The notes beneath the pieces were generated by a model, which saw nothing but the letters and a program-made list of their open reading frames with translations, was not told the origin of the DNA and ran no database searches. Shown one piece after another: positions 36,569 through 47,821 of a stretch of DNA of 64,000 nucleotides. How positions within the stretch are numbered: the first letter of the stretch is position 1; every line of letters starts with the position of its first letter. The stretch is from Mariprofundus ferrooxydans PV-1. Its GTDB lineage: Bacteria; Pseudomonadota; Zetaproteobacteria; Mariprofundales; Mariprofundaceae. The stretch lies in assembly GCF_000153765.1 (NCBI RefSeq), contig NZ_DS022295.1, forward strand, positions 980,594-1,044,593, given 5' to 3'. Both the position numbers and the translations under genes were made by a program.

Positions 36569-37222
36569 ATGTTAAATATGAATTTTTCCGAGCGCCTTGT
36601 GGTAGAAACGCATCTAATGCCCTGGCTGCCAAGCCCCATAGAAGGTATCGAACGCAAGTTGCTCGCACGCGAAAATGCCGAATCGGGACACGCCACAAGT
36701 ATAGTCCGTTATGCCGCCGGCGCTCGCTTTGCCCCCCACTCACATCCCCATGGGGAAGAGATTTTTGTTTTGGATGGGGTTTTCTCTGACGAGAATGGCG
36801 ATTATCCGGCGGGCAGCTATATCCGTAACCCGGCAGGCAGCTCCCATACACCCTTCAGTAAGCGGGGCTGCACACTGTTCGTGAAGTGTGCACAGTTTAC
36901 CGAAGGGGACACATCGAGTGTTCGCATCAACACTAATCATGCTCTCTGGCACCCAGGGCAAGGTGGCTTGAAAGTCATGCCACTGCACAGTTTCGAGGGC
37001 GAGAATACGGCACTGGTTCAATGGCCGGAGAATGAGCGCTTTCTCCCTCACAGGCACTTTGGAGGAGAGGAGATACTGGTGTTGTCGGGCACCTTCATGG
37101 ATGAGTATGGCCAGTATCCAGCCCTTAGCTGGTTACGTAGCCCTCATATGAGTCAGCACCATCCCTTCGTGAAAGAAAAGACGTTGATTTTGGTTAAAGT
37201 CGGGCACCTGCCAGTAGCCTGA
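36569..37222 (+). CDS. Double-cupin protein, ChrR-like
   Basis: A 217-aa protein from ATG 36569 with GGGAG upstream. It has two cupin repeats: the first carries PHSHPHGEEIFVLDGVFSDE (His, His and Glu metal ligands), the second PHRHFGGEEILVLSGTFMDE. Both end with an SHTPF or QHHPF-type His. The pattern matches the cupin of ChrR-like anti-sigma factors, but the N-terminal zinc anti-sigma domain is absent and no sigma factor gene is adjacent, so it is more likely a metal-binding enzyme or sensor than a true anti-sigma factor. Cytoplasmic. Confidence 0.85.
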   Translation: MLNMNFSERLVVETHLMPWLPSPIEGIERKLLARENAESGHATSIVRYAAGARFAPHSHPHGEEIFVLDGVFSDENGDYPAGSYIRNPAGSSHTPFSKRGCTLFVKCAQFTEGDTSSVRINTNHALWHPGQGGLKVMPLHSFEGENTALVQWPENERFLPHRHFGGEEILVLSGTFMDEYGQYPALSWLRSPHMSQHHPFVKEKTLILVKVGHLPVA

Positions 37223-37300
37223 GCATCCCTGACAAACTCATGGCAAGCTGCCGCTTACCTGAACTGCCCCCCCCACGCCCACCGGGGAGCCCGATGCCTG

Positions 37301-37963
37301 CTACTCTACGGAGAGCGCTGCCTCGGCCTTGAATTCGCGGCCGAGCAGGAAGAATTCGGATGAGGTTTTGCGACTGGCTGCCGGCTTGATGTTTTTGATT
37401 TTTTTGAAGGAGAGGCCGAGCTCCTTACGGAAGGCATCGTAACCCTCGCCCATAAAGGTTTTCATCAGGATATCGCCACCCGGTCGCAGATACTGTCTGG
37501 CAAAGTGCAACGTCATCTCATTCAGACCGATCATGCGCATCTGATCCACCAGTTTGTCACCGGCCATCTCGGGCGCCATATCGGACACCACCAGATCAAC
37601 CATGCGTCCCTGCAGCGCCTCTGCCAACGCCGCCTGCCCATCCGGTGAATCGAAATCACCCTGAATCAGCGTCACGCCGGTAATACCGTCCAGCGGTAAC
37701 AGGTCAATGCCAATTACAATGCCACCGGGACCAACACGTCTGGCCAGCTCCACACTCCATGAGCCCGGTGCACAACCGAGATCGACAACCACTGCATTTT
37801 TGCTGATTTTCAGGCCATGCTCATCGAGAATTTCGGTCAGTTTGAATGCCGCGCGCGAGCGCTTCCCCTCTTTCTGGGCCCGCTTGACGTGCGGATCGTT
37901 GCTGTGCCGTTGAAACCATGCGGAAGTTTTGCGGGCTGCCTTGCTTTTGGATTGCTGTGCCAT
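37301..37963 (-). CDS. rlmE: 23S rRNA 2'-O-ribose U2552 methyltransferase
   Basis: FtsJ/RrmJ enzyme that methylates the A-loop of the 50S subunit late in assembly. At 220 aa it has normal length. The SAM motif DLGCAPGSWS is at residues 61-70. The catalytic K-D-K-E tetrad is visible at Lys41, Asp128 (VSDMAP), Lys168 (LMKTF) and Glu203 (SSEFF). The N-terminal RTSAWFQRHSNDPHVKRAQ-like stretch is the RNA-binding part. It is not followed by ftsH as in E. coli; the next genes on the same strand belong to an ABC exporter. Confidence 0.95.
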   Translation of the reverse strand: MAQQSKSKAARKTSAWFQRHSNDPHVKRAQKEGKRSRAAFKLTEILDEHGLKISKNAVVVDLGCAPGSWSVELARRVGPGGIVIGIDLLPLDGITGVTLIQGDFDSPDGQAALAEALQGRMVDLVVSDMAPEMAGDKLVDQMRMIGLNEMTLHFARQYLRPGGDILMKTFMGEGYDAFRKELGLSFKKIKNIKPAASRKTSSEFFLLGREFKAEAALSVE

Positions 37964-38067
37964 CTGTTACCTCTTTTTTTACCCTGGCGAACGCGGAAGA
38001 AATAGTTGAAGCAATATCGGAGACCTCTGCCGAAACAAGCATCTTACCCATTATGCCCCCGTCGCTT

Positions 38068-38838
38068 TTATTCCTTCATGTGCCAGCCGCTGCGCCAGAG
38101 CTGCCAGCAGGCGATAACGGTCACCACCACGGTTACCAGCACCACGCCGACCGATGCATAGGGATCGGTATCGCCAACCCCGAGAAAACCGTAACGGAAC
38201 CCGTCGGTCAGATAAAAGAATGGATTGGCATGGTTGATCACTTGCCAGAATTCAGGCAGTTGCTTCACCGAATAAAACACCCCGGAGAGAAAGGTCAGCG
38301 GCAGGATGACAAAGTTGGTAACCATCGCCACCTGATCGAAATCCCGTGCCCACATGCCGCCGATCAAACCCAGGCCGCCCATAATAATTGAGGCGCATAT
38401 ACCGTATAACAGGACAATGCCCGGGTGCGGCATCGACAGGTCAACAAACGGCATCAATACAAGCAGAAACACCGTTGCCACGACAACCGCACGCACAACC
38501 GCACCGGCCAGAAAGGCAACCACCACCTCAAATGCAGAGAGCGGCGCCATCAGCAGGTAGATATGCATACCCATCACCTTGCCCATGATCATCGAACTGG
38601 AGGTATTGGCAAAAGCATTCTGCAACATCGCCATCATGGCCAGACCCGGCACCAGAAAGGTGAAATAATCGACATTCATACCCGGCACATGACGATCACC
38701 CATGGCATAGCGGAAAATAACCAGATAGAGCATCGCGGTCAGCGCCGGAGTCATAATCGTCTGCATCTTTACTTTCAGAAAACGGCGCACTTCGCGCAAA
38801 AACAGGCTCCATGCGCCCAGTAAATTCCACTGCCTCAT
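38068..38838 (-). CDS. ABC-2 type transporter permease
   Basis: A 256-aa inner-membrane permease with six hydrophobic segments and the ABC-2 signature near the C-terminal half (LPLTFLSGVFYSVKQLPEFWQ, then NPFFYLTDGFRYGFLG). This is the YadH-like exporter pattern. ATG 38838 overlaps the stop of the ATPase gene by 4 bp (ATGA) and is preferred over the ATG at 38847. With the ATPase it forms a two-component exporter of unknown substrate; YadG/YadH-type relatives are also uncharacterised. Confidence 0.92.
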   Translation of the reverse strand: MRQWNLLGAWSLFLREVRRFLKVKMQTIMTPALTAMLYLVIFRYAMGDRHVPGMNVDYFTFLVPGLAMMAMLQNAFANTSSSMIMGKVMGMHIYLLMAPLSAFEVVVAFLAGAVVRAVVVATVFLLVLMPFVDLSMPHPGIVLLYGICASIIMGGLGLIGGMWARDFDQVAMVTNFVILPLTFLSGVFYSVKQLPEFWQVINHANPFFYLTDGFRYGFLGVGDTDPYASVGVVLVTVVVTVIACWQLWRSGWHMKE

Positions 38839-39794
38839 GACTTGCACTCCGCCGCCGCATCATCTCCGCCGGCACGTCTGGTCAAACGCAGGAACACATC
38901 TTCCAGATCTTCACTGCGCACGCCGGCATCCAAAGGCGGTCCGAAACGGGCAACGGCCGCCTGATAGGTTTGATGGAAGGTCGAATCTCCATTTTCGCTC
39001 CTGCCCAGTTTCAGGCAAACACCCTCATCGCTGCTGCGCGGCTCAAGCCCCGCCAGTGCGTCGTGATCGGCGTCGGTGAGCGTCACAGCCTGACCGTAGT
39101 TCAGCCACAGATAAGAGCTGGCAATATCGCGCATCAGCGCCCGCATCGGTTGTGCGGTCAACAGTGCCCCATGATCAATAATGGCGACATGGTCGCACAG
39201 CTCTTCGGCCTCATCGAGATAGTGTGTGGTCAGCAGAATCGTTGTACCGGCGTCATTGAGCTCGCGCATAAAGTCCCACAGTTTTCGCCGCAACTCCACA
39301 TCCACACCGGCGGTCGGCTCATCCAGAATCACCAACTCAGGCCGGTGCACCAGCGCCTGCGCCACCAGCAGGCGACGACGCATGCCACCGGAGAGCTGGC
39401 GCGCCTTCTTGCCTGCATGAACCGTCAGCTCCAACCGATCCAGCAACTCATCCAGCCACGCCTCATCCGGCTTGCAACCGAACAGGCCGGAGGTAAAACG
39501 CAATACCTCACGCGGGGTAAAAAAGGGATCGAAGGCGATCTCCTGGGGCACCACGCCCATGCGTCGTTTGCACCAGTTACGCTCGTTAAACAGATCATGA
39601 CCCAGCAGGCTGACCGTGCCACTACTCGGGCGCACCGTATCAGCCAGGATATTGATCATCGTGCTCTTGCCCGCCCCGTTGGGGCCAAGCAGGGCATAAA
39701 AGCTGCCTTTAGGCACGGTCAGGGATACATCGTTCAGCGCCCGGTTTCCATTCTCATAAACCTTGCTAAGACCATTTATTTCAAATGCATTCAT
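38835..39794 (-). CDS. ABC transporter ATP-binding protein (YadG-like)
   Basis: A 319-aa ATPase from ATG 39794; the 27 residues upstream in the frame lack similarity. Walker A GPNGAGKST is at 37-45, the signature LSGGMRRRL follows, then Walker B LVILDEPTAGVD and the switch His in LLTTHYLDEAEELCDHV. It has a C-terminal extension beyond the NBD (about 70 residues), common in ABC-2-type exporter ATPases. It energises the adjacent permease. Substrate unknown. Confidence 0.92.
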   Translation of the reverse strand: MNAFEINGLSKVYENGNRALNDVSLTVPKGSFYALLGPNGAGKSTMINILADTVRPSSGTVSLLGHDLFNERNWCKRRMGVVPQEIAFDPFFTPREVLRFTSGLFGCKPDEAWLDELLDRLELTVHAGKKARQLSGGMRRRLLVAQALVHRPELVILDEPTAGVDVELRRKLWDFMRELNDAGTTILLTTHYLDEAEELCDHVAIIDHGALLTAQPMRALMRDIASSYLWLNYGQAVTLTDADHDALAGLEPRSSDEGVCLKLGRSENGDSTFHQTYQAAVARFGPPLDAGVRSEDLEDVFLRLTRRAGGDDAAAECKS

Positions 39795-39921
39795 AGCGGC
39801 GCACCCTACCCTGTAAGCAGATCGCCCACCACAGAGACTGACCAGCCTCATTGATACCGCCCTGCTTCTCAACATGACACTGCACAGACAAAGGCCTCGT
39901 TTTTATGTTATCGATATCCGC

Positions 39922-41877
39922 TTATTCACCCAGCCAGTAAAATCCATAGGCGGGGATAACCAGTTGATCGTTGAAAATGAGCGGGCGCTCTCCGGTATAG
40001 AGGTTTCTTACACTATCAAGCTGAAGGAATCCCATGCGGCGCAGCTGCTCCAACTCCAGATGTTGCGGGTTACTGTCAAAATTACCGACCACCAGCACTC
40101 TTGAAGATGCATGCTGATAATCGAAATGGGCATAGGCCAGCAGATGCGGATTTTCCACCTCGAGCAGTTCGCGACCATTAAAATCGGCAAAAGCGGGAAT
40201 CTCCTTGCGTACGGCAATCATCTTCTTCAGCCCTGTAAATATTCGGTATTCAACGCTGCCCGGCTGGTTCCTCAGCTCGGCCTTTTCCCAGTCTATGGCA
40301 GGACGATGAATCCATCGGCTATCCTGTTGTTTGCTGTCATCATCCTGATAGCTGTAGTTATTGAGCGTGCCGATCTCATCGCCGTAATAGAGCAGCGGGA
40401 TACCTCCGAACGACAAAATCATGCTATGCAGCAGCAGGATAATATTGATCGCGGCATCAATGGCCTGTTCATCGCCCGATTCAAGCGCACTCTCCAGGCC
40501 TACCAGCGATGCCAGCGTGCCCGAGATACGTGCATCTCCTGTTTTCTCATTTTGTGCAAACGGATGACCGCGAGCCGTTGATGCCTCGAAATTGCCGGTA
40601 AAATAATCAACCAGAAAACGGCGATGCGCCGCCGGCTCATAACCGGCAAGACGGATATCCGTATCATCAAAGCCCAGCCCGATATCATCATGGCAGCGGA
40701 TATAGTTCAGCCAGGTTGCGCGCTCCAGCTTGTCCGGCAGGCTCTTGATCCCTCTGTACAACAGCTCGGCCTTCTTCGTCGCCACAGCATCCCAGAGCAG
40801 TGCCATAAAGGTCGCGTTATATGCAATCTCGCACTCCTTGGCATTAATCGCATCTTCACCGAAATACTTGGTAATCTCCACCGGCGCCACGATGGCTTCA
40901 GCGATAAACAGCACACCGGGGGCCGTCACCTGACAGCAATCTTTAAGCAGCTGCAGAATCAGGTGGGCTTCCCGCTCATTCTGACAATTGCTGCCGATTT
41001 TTTTCCATAAAAAAGCAACTGCATCCAGACGGATGATGTCAGCACCGTGATTGGCCCAGTAGAGAATGATATCAAGCATTTCAATCAGTACGGCAGGATT
41101 ACTGTAGTTCAGATCCCACTGGTAGTTGTTGAACGAGGTCATCACCCAGCGGCCCATCTCCTCATCCCAGGTAAAGTTGCCGGGAGAGGTCTGCGGAAAG
41201 ATCTCAACCATCGTCTCTTCAAACAGGTCGGGAATTTCCCTCTCTTTAAATACGTAATAATAGTCCTGATAGGTCTGCTCACCACTACGGGCGCGTTTGG
41301 CCCATTCGTGCTCATCGGAGGTATGATTGAGTACCACGTCAAGCGTCAACAGCATATCACGCTTGTGCATGGAACCGGCCAGACTATCAATATCCTCAAG
41401 CGAGCCGATACGGCTGTCGATACGACGGAAATCGCGCACTGCATAACCGCCATCGCTCTTGCCCGGCGGACAATCCAGCACCGGCATCACATGTACCATA
41501 TTGACGCCCAGCTCCTGCAGATAGTGAAGTCTGGACTGAAGTCCCTGCAGATCGCCGGCAAAACCGTCGCTATATAGCGCCATGCCGACCCATTGCTGAC
41601 TCAAAAACCAGTTGTGATCCTTCTCCCTGTCCAGGTCCGTTGCCTTCAGATTGTCATTGCGGGCAATGTATTGCCTTGCCATGGTCTCAACCAGCGCGTG
41701 TATCTGCTCTTTAAAGTCAGCCCGATCACCGTACAGGCGTTGAAACAGCGAGTGGATGGCATAGAAGTTCGCCCCCAGACGGGTATAGAAATAACGCATC
41801 TGGGGCTGTTTGACAATTTCCGGATCCAGCTCGATCAGGATCTCATTGAGCAGCGAATGTGAAACCTGTTCATACAT
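39922..41877 (-). CDS. ams: Amylosucrase (GH13)
   Basis: Glucosyltransferase/hydrolase that uses sucrose to build alpha-glucan or, in sucrose-making bacteria, degrades it. At 651 aa it has normal length. An N-terminal helical domain (1-90) is followed by the GH13 barrel: LTLDVVLNHTSDEHEWA, the nucleophile Asp in DIIRLDAVAFLWK, the acid Glu in LFIAEAIV and the transition-state Asp in CHDDIG. A C-terminal beta domain completes it. It is the last gene of sps-spp-fructokinase-ams, the same order reported in methanotrophs such as Methylomicrobium alcaliphilum. It lies 12 bp after the fructokinase gene. Confidence 0.93.
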   Translation of the reverse strand: MYEQVSHSLLNEILIELDPEIVKQPQMRYFYTRLGANFYAIHSLFQRLYGDRADFKEQIHALVETMARQYIARNDNLKATDLDREKDHNWFLSQQWVGMALYSDGFAGDLQGLQSRLHYLQELGVNMVHVMPVLDCPPGKSDGGYAVRDFRRIDSRIGSLEDIDSLAGSMHKRDMLLTLDVVLNHTSDEHEWAKRARSGEQTYQDYYYVFKEREIPDLFEETMVEIFPQTSPGNFTWDEEMGRWVMTSFNNYQWDLNYSNPAVLIEMLDIILYWANHGADIIRLDAVAFLWKKIGSNCQNEREAHLILQLLKDCCQVTAPGVLFIAEAIVAPVEITKYFGEDAINAKECEIAYNATFMALLWDAVATKKAELLYRGIKSLPDKLERATWLNYIRCHDDIGLGFDDTDIRLAGYEPAAHRRFLVDYFTGNFEASTARGHPFAQNEKTGDARISGTLASLVGLESALESGDEQAIDAAINIILLLHSMILSFGGIPLLYYGDEIGTLNNYSYQDDDSKQQDSRWIHRPAIDWEKAELRNQPGSVEYRIFTGLKKMIAVRKEIPAFADFNGRELLEVENPHLLAYAHFDYQHASSRVLVVGNFDSNPQHLELEQLRRMGFLQLDSVRNLYTGERPLIFNDQLVIPAYGFYWLGE

Positions 41878-41889
41878 ATGGGGCCCCTT

Positions 41890-42774
41890 TTATATACCCC
41901 AATCACGGGTAAAATGACGATAGAATTCCCTGTTTTCAGGCGTAGCACCACGAATTCCGACAATCGCACTGGCAAAAGACTGGGCCCTGTGCATCGAAAC
42001 GTCCAGCGGCCACCCCAGTAACTGACCGGCAACAAACACGCTGCAAAAGGCATCGCCGGCCCCCACCGTATCAATTACGGCCGAAGCGGTTTCCGGCACA
42101 ACTGAAATGCAGTCTGTGGTTGAAATTGCCGTCGCCCCCTGCTCGCCACCGGTCAGCACAATCTGCCCGCGCACCTGCCGGAGAAGACGGTCGACTCTCT
42201 CGGCTTCACTGCCCGCATCCGGATAGATTTCGGCCAGTTCCGCCTTGTTCAGTTTTACCCAATCTGCACCATCAAGCAGTTTAAGCACCAATGCCTTCCG
42301 CCACCATGGCGGACGCAGGTTTATATCAACAAAGCGACTGTTTTCGCAGCTGCTCTTCAATGCCTCCAGCGCGGCGGCAGAGGCGGCATGCCGCAGTGCC
42401 AGCGAACCGTGATAGAGCAGCCAGCGGCCATCCAGCGGTGGTATCCGGGTGGCGTCGATAAAGTCATAGGCAACCCTGTCCACGATCTCATAAGCCGGTT
42501 CCCCGTGCGCAAAACTCACCTGCACCATTCCCGTCGGGTAGGTCTCATCCTTTTGCACGCCGGAGCAATCCATGCCCCGCGTTCGCATGGCTGCTTCAAT
42601 TCTCCCCCCCGGTTCATCATCACCAATACGGGTGATCAACAGCGGGTTCAGGCCGAAACCATGCAGATGGCAGGCCACATTGAAGGGAGCTCCGCCCAGG
42701 ACAGTGCTGCCATCCGGAAAATGATCGAACAGTACCTCACCGAAAATCAGTGGTCGCATTTCAGACATAGCCAT
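41890..42774 (-). CDS. PfkB-family fructokinase
   Basis: A 294-aa ribokinase-fold sugar kinase. The GAGD anion-hole motif with catalytic Asp is in DTVGAGDAFCSVFVAG, and the opening MRPLIFGEVLFDHFPDGSTVLGGAPFNVACHL is typical of bacterial fructokinases. The start is placed at ATG 42774, overlapping the stop of the phosphatase gene by one base (TGATG); GTG 42777 and ATG 42768 are alternatives. In this operon it should phosphorylate fructose freed by amylosucrase, returning it to hexose phosphate. Confidence 0.92.
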   Translation of the reverse strand: MAMSEMRPLIFGEVLFDHFPDGSTVLGGAPFNVACHLHGFGLNPLLITRIGDDEPGGRIEAAMRTRGMDCSGVQKDETYPTGMVQVSFAHGEPAYEIVDRVAYDFIDATRIPPLDGRWLLYHGSLALRHAASAAALEALKSSCENSRFVDINLRPPWWRKALVLKLLDGADWVKLNKAELAEIYPDAGSEAERVDRLLRQVRGQIVLTGGEQGATAISTTDCISVVPETASAVIDTVGAGDAFCSVFVAGQLLGWPLDVSMHRAQSFASAIVGIRGATPENREFYRHFTRDWGI

Positions 42775-43604
42775 CACTGCATAGCCTCGATCAGCGGCAT
42801 GTATTCAGGCCGGTAGTAGGCAACCCCCTCGAGGATACCGGCACTGTAACAGCCATTCATATGCAAAAAATTTCCCTTTGCCACATAGATATTCTCCGGT
42901 GCCGCAGCTTTGACTGCGGCCCGCACCTCATCGTCCGCATTGGCCACCAGTATCGCTTGAACGGGGCTAAGCAATACGTCCAGGTCGTTACCGCTGTCGC
43001 CTGAAAAGACGACATGTTTGTCATCATAACCATCATGCTGCATCAGGAATGTAATAGCATGCAGCTTATTGGCATCAGCCGGCAGTATATCCAGCAGACC
43101 AATATGTTGGATCTCATCCACGCTCCAGATCAGGTTGGACCGGACGCCTTTTGCCGACAGCCGCGCTTCTATATCGGCGATCACCGCCTGATGCCCGCCA
43201 TCGACCGGCAGGTAGTAACTGAGCTTATGCGTGTTCTGCTTCTCTTGCTCCTGCAGTTTTAGCGCCGTGATATCCTCCAGCAAGCTGTGCAAAGCCTCTG
43301 CAGACATACCTTGCCATGCCTCTGCAATCGCCTCATCCCACGCCCGCCACTGCTGCCATACTCCCTGCTCAAACCGGTAGATCGTTGATCCCACATCGGC
43401 AATAATCACATCAGGCAGGGGCAATTGATATTCCTCGATAGCCTGCTCAATCAGCGCAAGGTGGCGGCCAGACACATAGACCAGCCCGACCTCTTCCCTG
43501 CTGACAAACCTGGAAAAGATTGTTCTGGCGCCGGGTGATTCCGGTTGATTGCCATTGGGAATCAGTGTCCGGTCCAGATCGGTACAGAGCAGCAGCGGGC
43601 TCAT
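42774..43604 (-). CDS. spp: Sucrose-phosphate phosphatase (HAD family)
   Basis: A 276-aa HAD phosphatase that removes phosphate from sucrose 6-phosphate. Motif I is CTDLDRTLIPNG (nucleophile and acid Asp), motif II VSGRH, and motif IV SGDSGNDLDVL is intact. The SPP cap region (KLSYYLPV) is recognisable. It overlaps the sps gene by 4 bp and the fructokinase gene by one, so the whole operon is tightly coupled. It is distinct from the HAD domain at the end of the synthase, whose motif IV is altered. Confidence 0.92.
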   Translation of the reverse strand: MSPLLLCTDLDRTLIPNGNQPESPGARTIFSRFVSREEVGLVYVSGRHLALIEQAIEEYQLPLPDVIIADVGSTIYRFEQGVWQQWRAWDEAIAEAWQGMSAEALHSLLEDITALKLQEQEKQNTHKLSYYLPVDGGHQAVIADIEARLSAKGVRSNLIWSVDEIQHIGLLDILPADANKLHAITFLMQHDGYDDKHVVFSGDSGNDLDVLLSPVQAILVANADDEVRAAVKAAAPENIYVAKGNFLHMNGCYSAGILEGVAYYRPEYMPLIEAMQ

Positions 43605-45751
43605 GCCTGATCCCCCGCCGCGGTTGCGAAAAAATCGTAGTGCTCTATCGCCTCCATAATGCCTGCGGCGTAACTGTGCTCGGCAAAATAGATATGCTCG
43701 ATATCGGCCAGCTCAGAGAGCTCCTCTTCATGCCGGTTACCCACAACAACGGCACGCGTATTGCCCCGCATCATATCCTCATCGGCACCCGAGCCACCTG
43801 CCACAAGCATATTCTCCAGAGGAATATCCAGCTGCTCGGCTACCCAGCGTAGCGCATAGCCCTTGGATGCCCGGTAGGGAATAATATCCAGGAATTGCCC
43901 GTGCGAAAAAATCACACTGACCGACTGCTCATGCTGCAGCAGCAGCTTGTTAATATCCTGAATGCACGGAGCAATGTCAGGATCGATATAATAGCTGAGC
44001 TTATAGGGGGTCTGGCAGTTTTTAGGCTGCATCTCCAACCCCGGCAGATCCTCAAGGATGGGAGGCAGGTCAGCCCGGTGCCAGCGATGGTTGATATGCC
44101 TGCGCCATACCGAATCTCTGGTCAGATTGGGGGCATAATAGATCTCGGTGCCCAGACTTGCGATCAATACATCCGGTGGCTGGATTCTGTACTTGCGAAT
44201 CACGCTCAGTGCGCTCTCCAGACTACGTCCGGTTGCGATGCCGAAACTCACCCGCTTGCGATGCTTCTGCATCATGGTGGTGAACCGGGCAAGCGAGTCG
44301 GGATCTCCCAACAGGTTCTGATCCAGATCAGTGATGATCGCCGCATCATTGTAAAGCAGCGGTTTGCGATTGAACGTCATACGCCTGATCGGCTCGGTCT
44401 GCTCGATCAGCGGTCGTATCACATCCAGATATTTCTCGACATGCGCCTGCCATGAGTAGTGCCGGCGAACCCCTTTGATGCCATTATCGGCAAAGGTACG
44501 CCAGCGCTTTCCCTTTTTCATAACCTTGATCAATGCCGCAGCAATCGCCTCGCCATCAAGAGGGTCAACAAGCAGGCCGTTCTTGCAGTTGCCGATGATA
44601 TCGATCGGGCCGCCATCCTCTGTTGCAACAATGGGCAGCCCGCAGGCGGCAGCTTCAATCAGCGTCAGCCCGAACGGCTCGGTCAGCGCCGGGTTTACAA
44701 ACACGCCCTTTGACAGGGCAGCCATCCTGAACAGTTCCGGCACCTCTTCCGATCTGTGGTGTTTGGGGCAGGCTACCTTGCCGTACAGGTCATACTGATC
44801 GACAGCCAACAGGATACTGGTCAATACCTCCTGGGCACCTGCATCCATGTCGCGAATATCATCGCGATTACCGGCAACAACAACCAGATTGGCCATTTTT
44901 TGCAGTTCCGGCGACTGCCCGTAGGCCTCTACCAGCGATGTAATATTTTTTCTCGGATCGGGTCTGGAAAGCGCCAGAATAATCGGCTTCTCCGGCTCAA
45001 CCAGAAAACGAGCCAGCTCTTTTGCCATATTACTCTCATGCTCATCGCCGACAGGCGGATGAAATTTATCCAGATCGGTTCCCGGCGGCACCACCCGCAT
45101 CTGCTCAGGCTGATAAAAATCGTAGACAGCATACTGCTCTTCGATCTCCTGATTCGTGCTGACCACTACTCTGGAAGCGACCCCCAGTATCCGCTCTTCA
45201 GCATCTATGCGGCGGCTCATATTGTAGGTGGTCTCAATCTCTTCACGGGTTGTGCCGCTGGCCAGCAATCGTTTTCGTTTGCTGCGCCCCAACGAATGTC
45301 CCGTGTGCACCAGCGGAACTCCGAGCAGGCTGGAGAGCCGGGTCCCGATGTAACCGCCATCGGCATAGTGACTATGAATGATATGCGGCATCTGTTGTTG
45401 CTCGTGAATATATGCCAGCGCATTATCCGAAAAGCTTTCAAGCGTATCCCACAACTGCTCCTTGGGCAGGTAACCGGGCTCGCCGCACTCGATACGTACG
45501 ATGCGCGCCTTCTTTGAAAGCTTCTCGACTGGTTCGGCATAATCACTGCTCACATGCGCATCCACCACCCTTCTTGTCATCAGATCAACACGGCCGACCT
45601 CCGGTCGCTCTCCCAGAGCCCGGGCAAGCTCCACGACGTACTTGGTCTGGCCGCCAGTATCCGCATCGCGCCCCAGCTCAAGATCATTTCCACGTATCAA
45701 CCCGTGCGGACTGATCAATATAATATAGAGGTTGTTGAACAACGCCTTCAT
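43601..45751 (-). CDS. sps: Sucrose-phosphate synthase with C-terminal HAD domain
   Basis: A 716-aa protein. Residues about 1-450 are a GT4 glycosyltransferase with LISPHGLIRGNDLELGRDADTGGQTKYV, HSHYADGGYIG, HTGHSLGRSK and the donor-site E-x7-E in PALTEPFGLTLIEAAACGLP. This makes sucrose 6-phosphate from UDP- or ADP-glucose and fructose 6-phosphate. Residues about 470-716 are an SPP-like HAD domain with motif I ITDLDQNLL, but motif IV reads GGSGADEDMM rather than GDSGND, so its phosphatase activity is doubtful. It is the first gene of the sucrose operon. Sucrose may serve as compatible solute or carbon store. Confidence 0.95.
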   Translation of the reverse strand: MKALFNNLYIILISPHGLIRGNDLELGRDADTGGQTKYVVELARALGERPEVGRVDLMTRRVVDAHVSSDYAEPVEKLSKKARIVRIECGEPGYLPKEQLWDTLESFSDNALAYIHEQQQMPHIIHSHYADGGYIGTRLSSLLGVPLVHTGHSLGRSKRKRLLASGTTREEIETTYNMSRRIDAEERILGVASRVVVSTNQEIEEQYAVYDFYQPEQMRVVPPGTDLDKFHPPVGDEHESNMAKELARFLVEPEKPIILALSRPDPRKNITSLVEAYGQSPELQKMANLVVVAGNRDDIRDMDAGAQEVLTSILLAVDQYDLYGKVACPKHHRSEEVPELFRMAALSKGVFVNPALTEPFGLTLIEAAACGLPIVATEDGGPIDIIGNCKNGLLVDPLDGEAIAAALIKVMKKGKRWRTFADNGIKGVRRHYSWQAHVEKYLDVIRPLIEQTEPIRRMTFNRKPLLYNDAAIITDLDQNLLGDPDSLARFTTMMQKHRKRVSFGIATGRSLESALSVIRKYRIQPPDVLIASLGTEIYYAPNLTRDSVWRRHINHRWHRADLPPILEDLPGLEMQPKNCQTPYKLSYYIDPDIAPCIQDINKLLLQHEQSVSVIFSHGQFLDIIPYRASKGYALRWVAEQLDIPLENMLVAGGSGADEDMMRGNTRAVVVGNRHEEELSELADIEHIYFAEHSYAAGIMEAIEHYDFFATAAGDQA

Positions 45752-47372
<1,621 letters not shown>

Positions 47373-47426
47373 GCTTCTCCAGTAGCTTGAAAAGGGAGGT
47401 CAAACGACCTTCTGCCGGGATCGCTG

Positions 47427-47464
47427 ACACCCCCCGCATTTTCGAATGCGGGGGGTGTTTTTTT
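47427..47464 (+). terminator. Rho-independent terminator of ilvC
   Basis: Perfect 14-bp stem: the arm at 47427-47440 (ACACCCCCCGCATT) pairs with 47445-47458 around a TTCG tetraloop, followed by a run of Ts to 47464. It lies 55 bp after the ilvC stop. Confidence 0.95.
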
Positions 47465-47682
47465 GACATACCTTACCCCACCCACAATTTCGGCACGGCT
47501 GTTCTTCTCCCGGCCTTGGCACCCTCCTAATTAAATCGAATCCCATAATTTGTTATATCATTAAATATTAATATACTTTAACAAAGCTTTAACTGGCAGC
47601 TAACCCGAAGCGGCTAATGTTTCACCTGTCCGGAGCGGACACCCTCCCTCCCCTCCCTAGTTCCTCCGGATATGATAAAACT

Positions 47683-47715
47683 AAAAAAGGCCCCGGCTTA
47701 TGCCGGGGCCTTTTT
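47683..47715. terminator. Bidirectional terminator between ilvC and aminotransferase gene
   Basis: Arm GGCCCCGGC (47689-47697) pairs with GCCGGGGCC (47702-47710) around TTAT. It has an A-run before and a T-run after, so it can act on both strands. On the minus strand it lies 107 bp past the aminotransferase stop. The AT-rich 220 bp between the two terminators holds nothing recognised. Confidence 0.88.
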
Positions 47716-47821
47716 ATTATCCATCCATTTGAACCATTCACCAACATGCCGTCCACAAAACGCCACAGTACTCAAGTTAATAAGTAAACTACAAGCTAGC
47801 CTAGCGCCTGGCCCCAGCTCC

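Noticed and set aside
36539..37222. ChrR anti-sigma factor
   Set aside because: Only the cupin part matches; the zinc-binding anti-sigma domain and an adjacent ECF sigma gene are absent.
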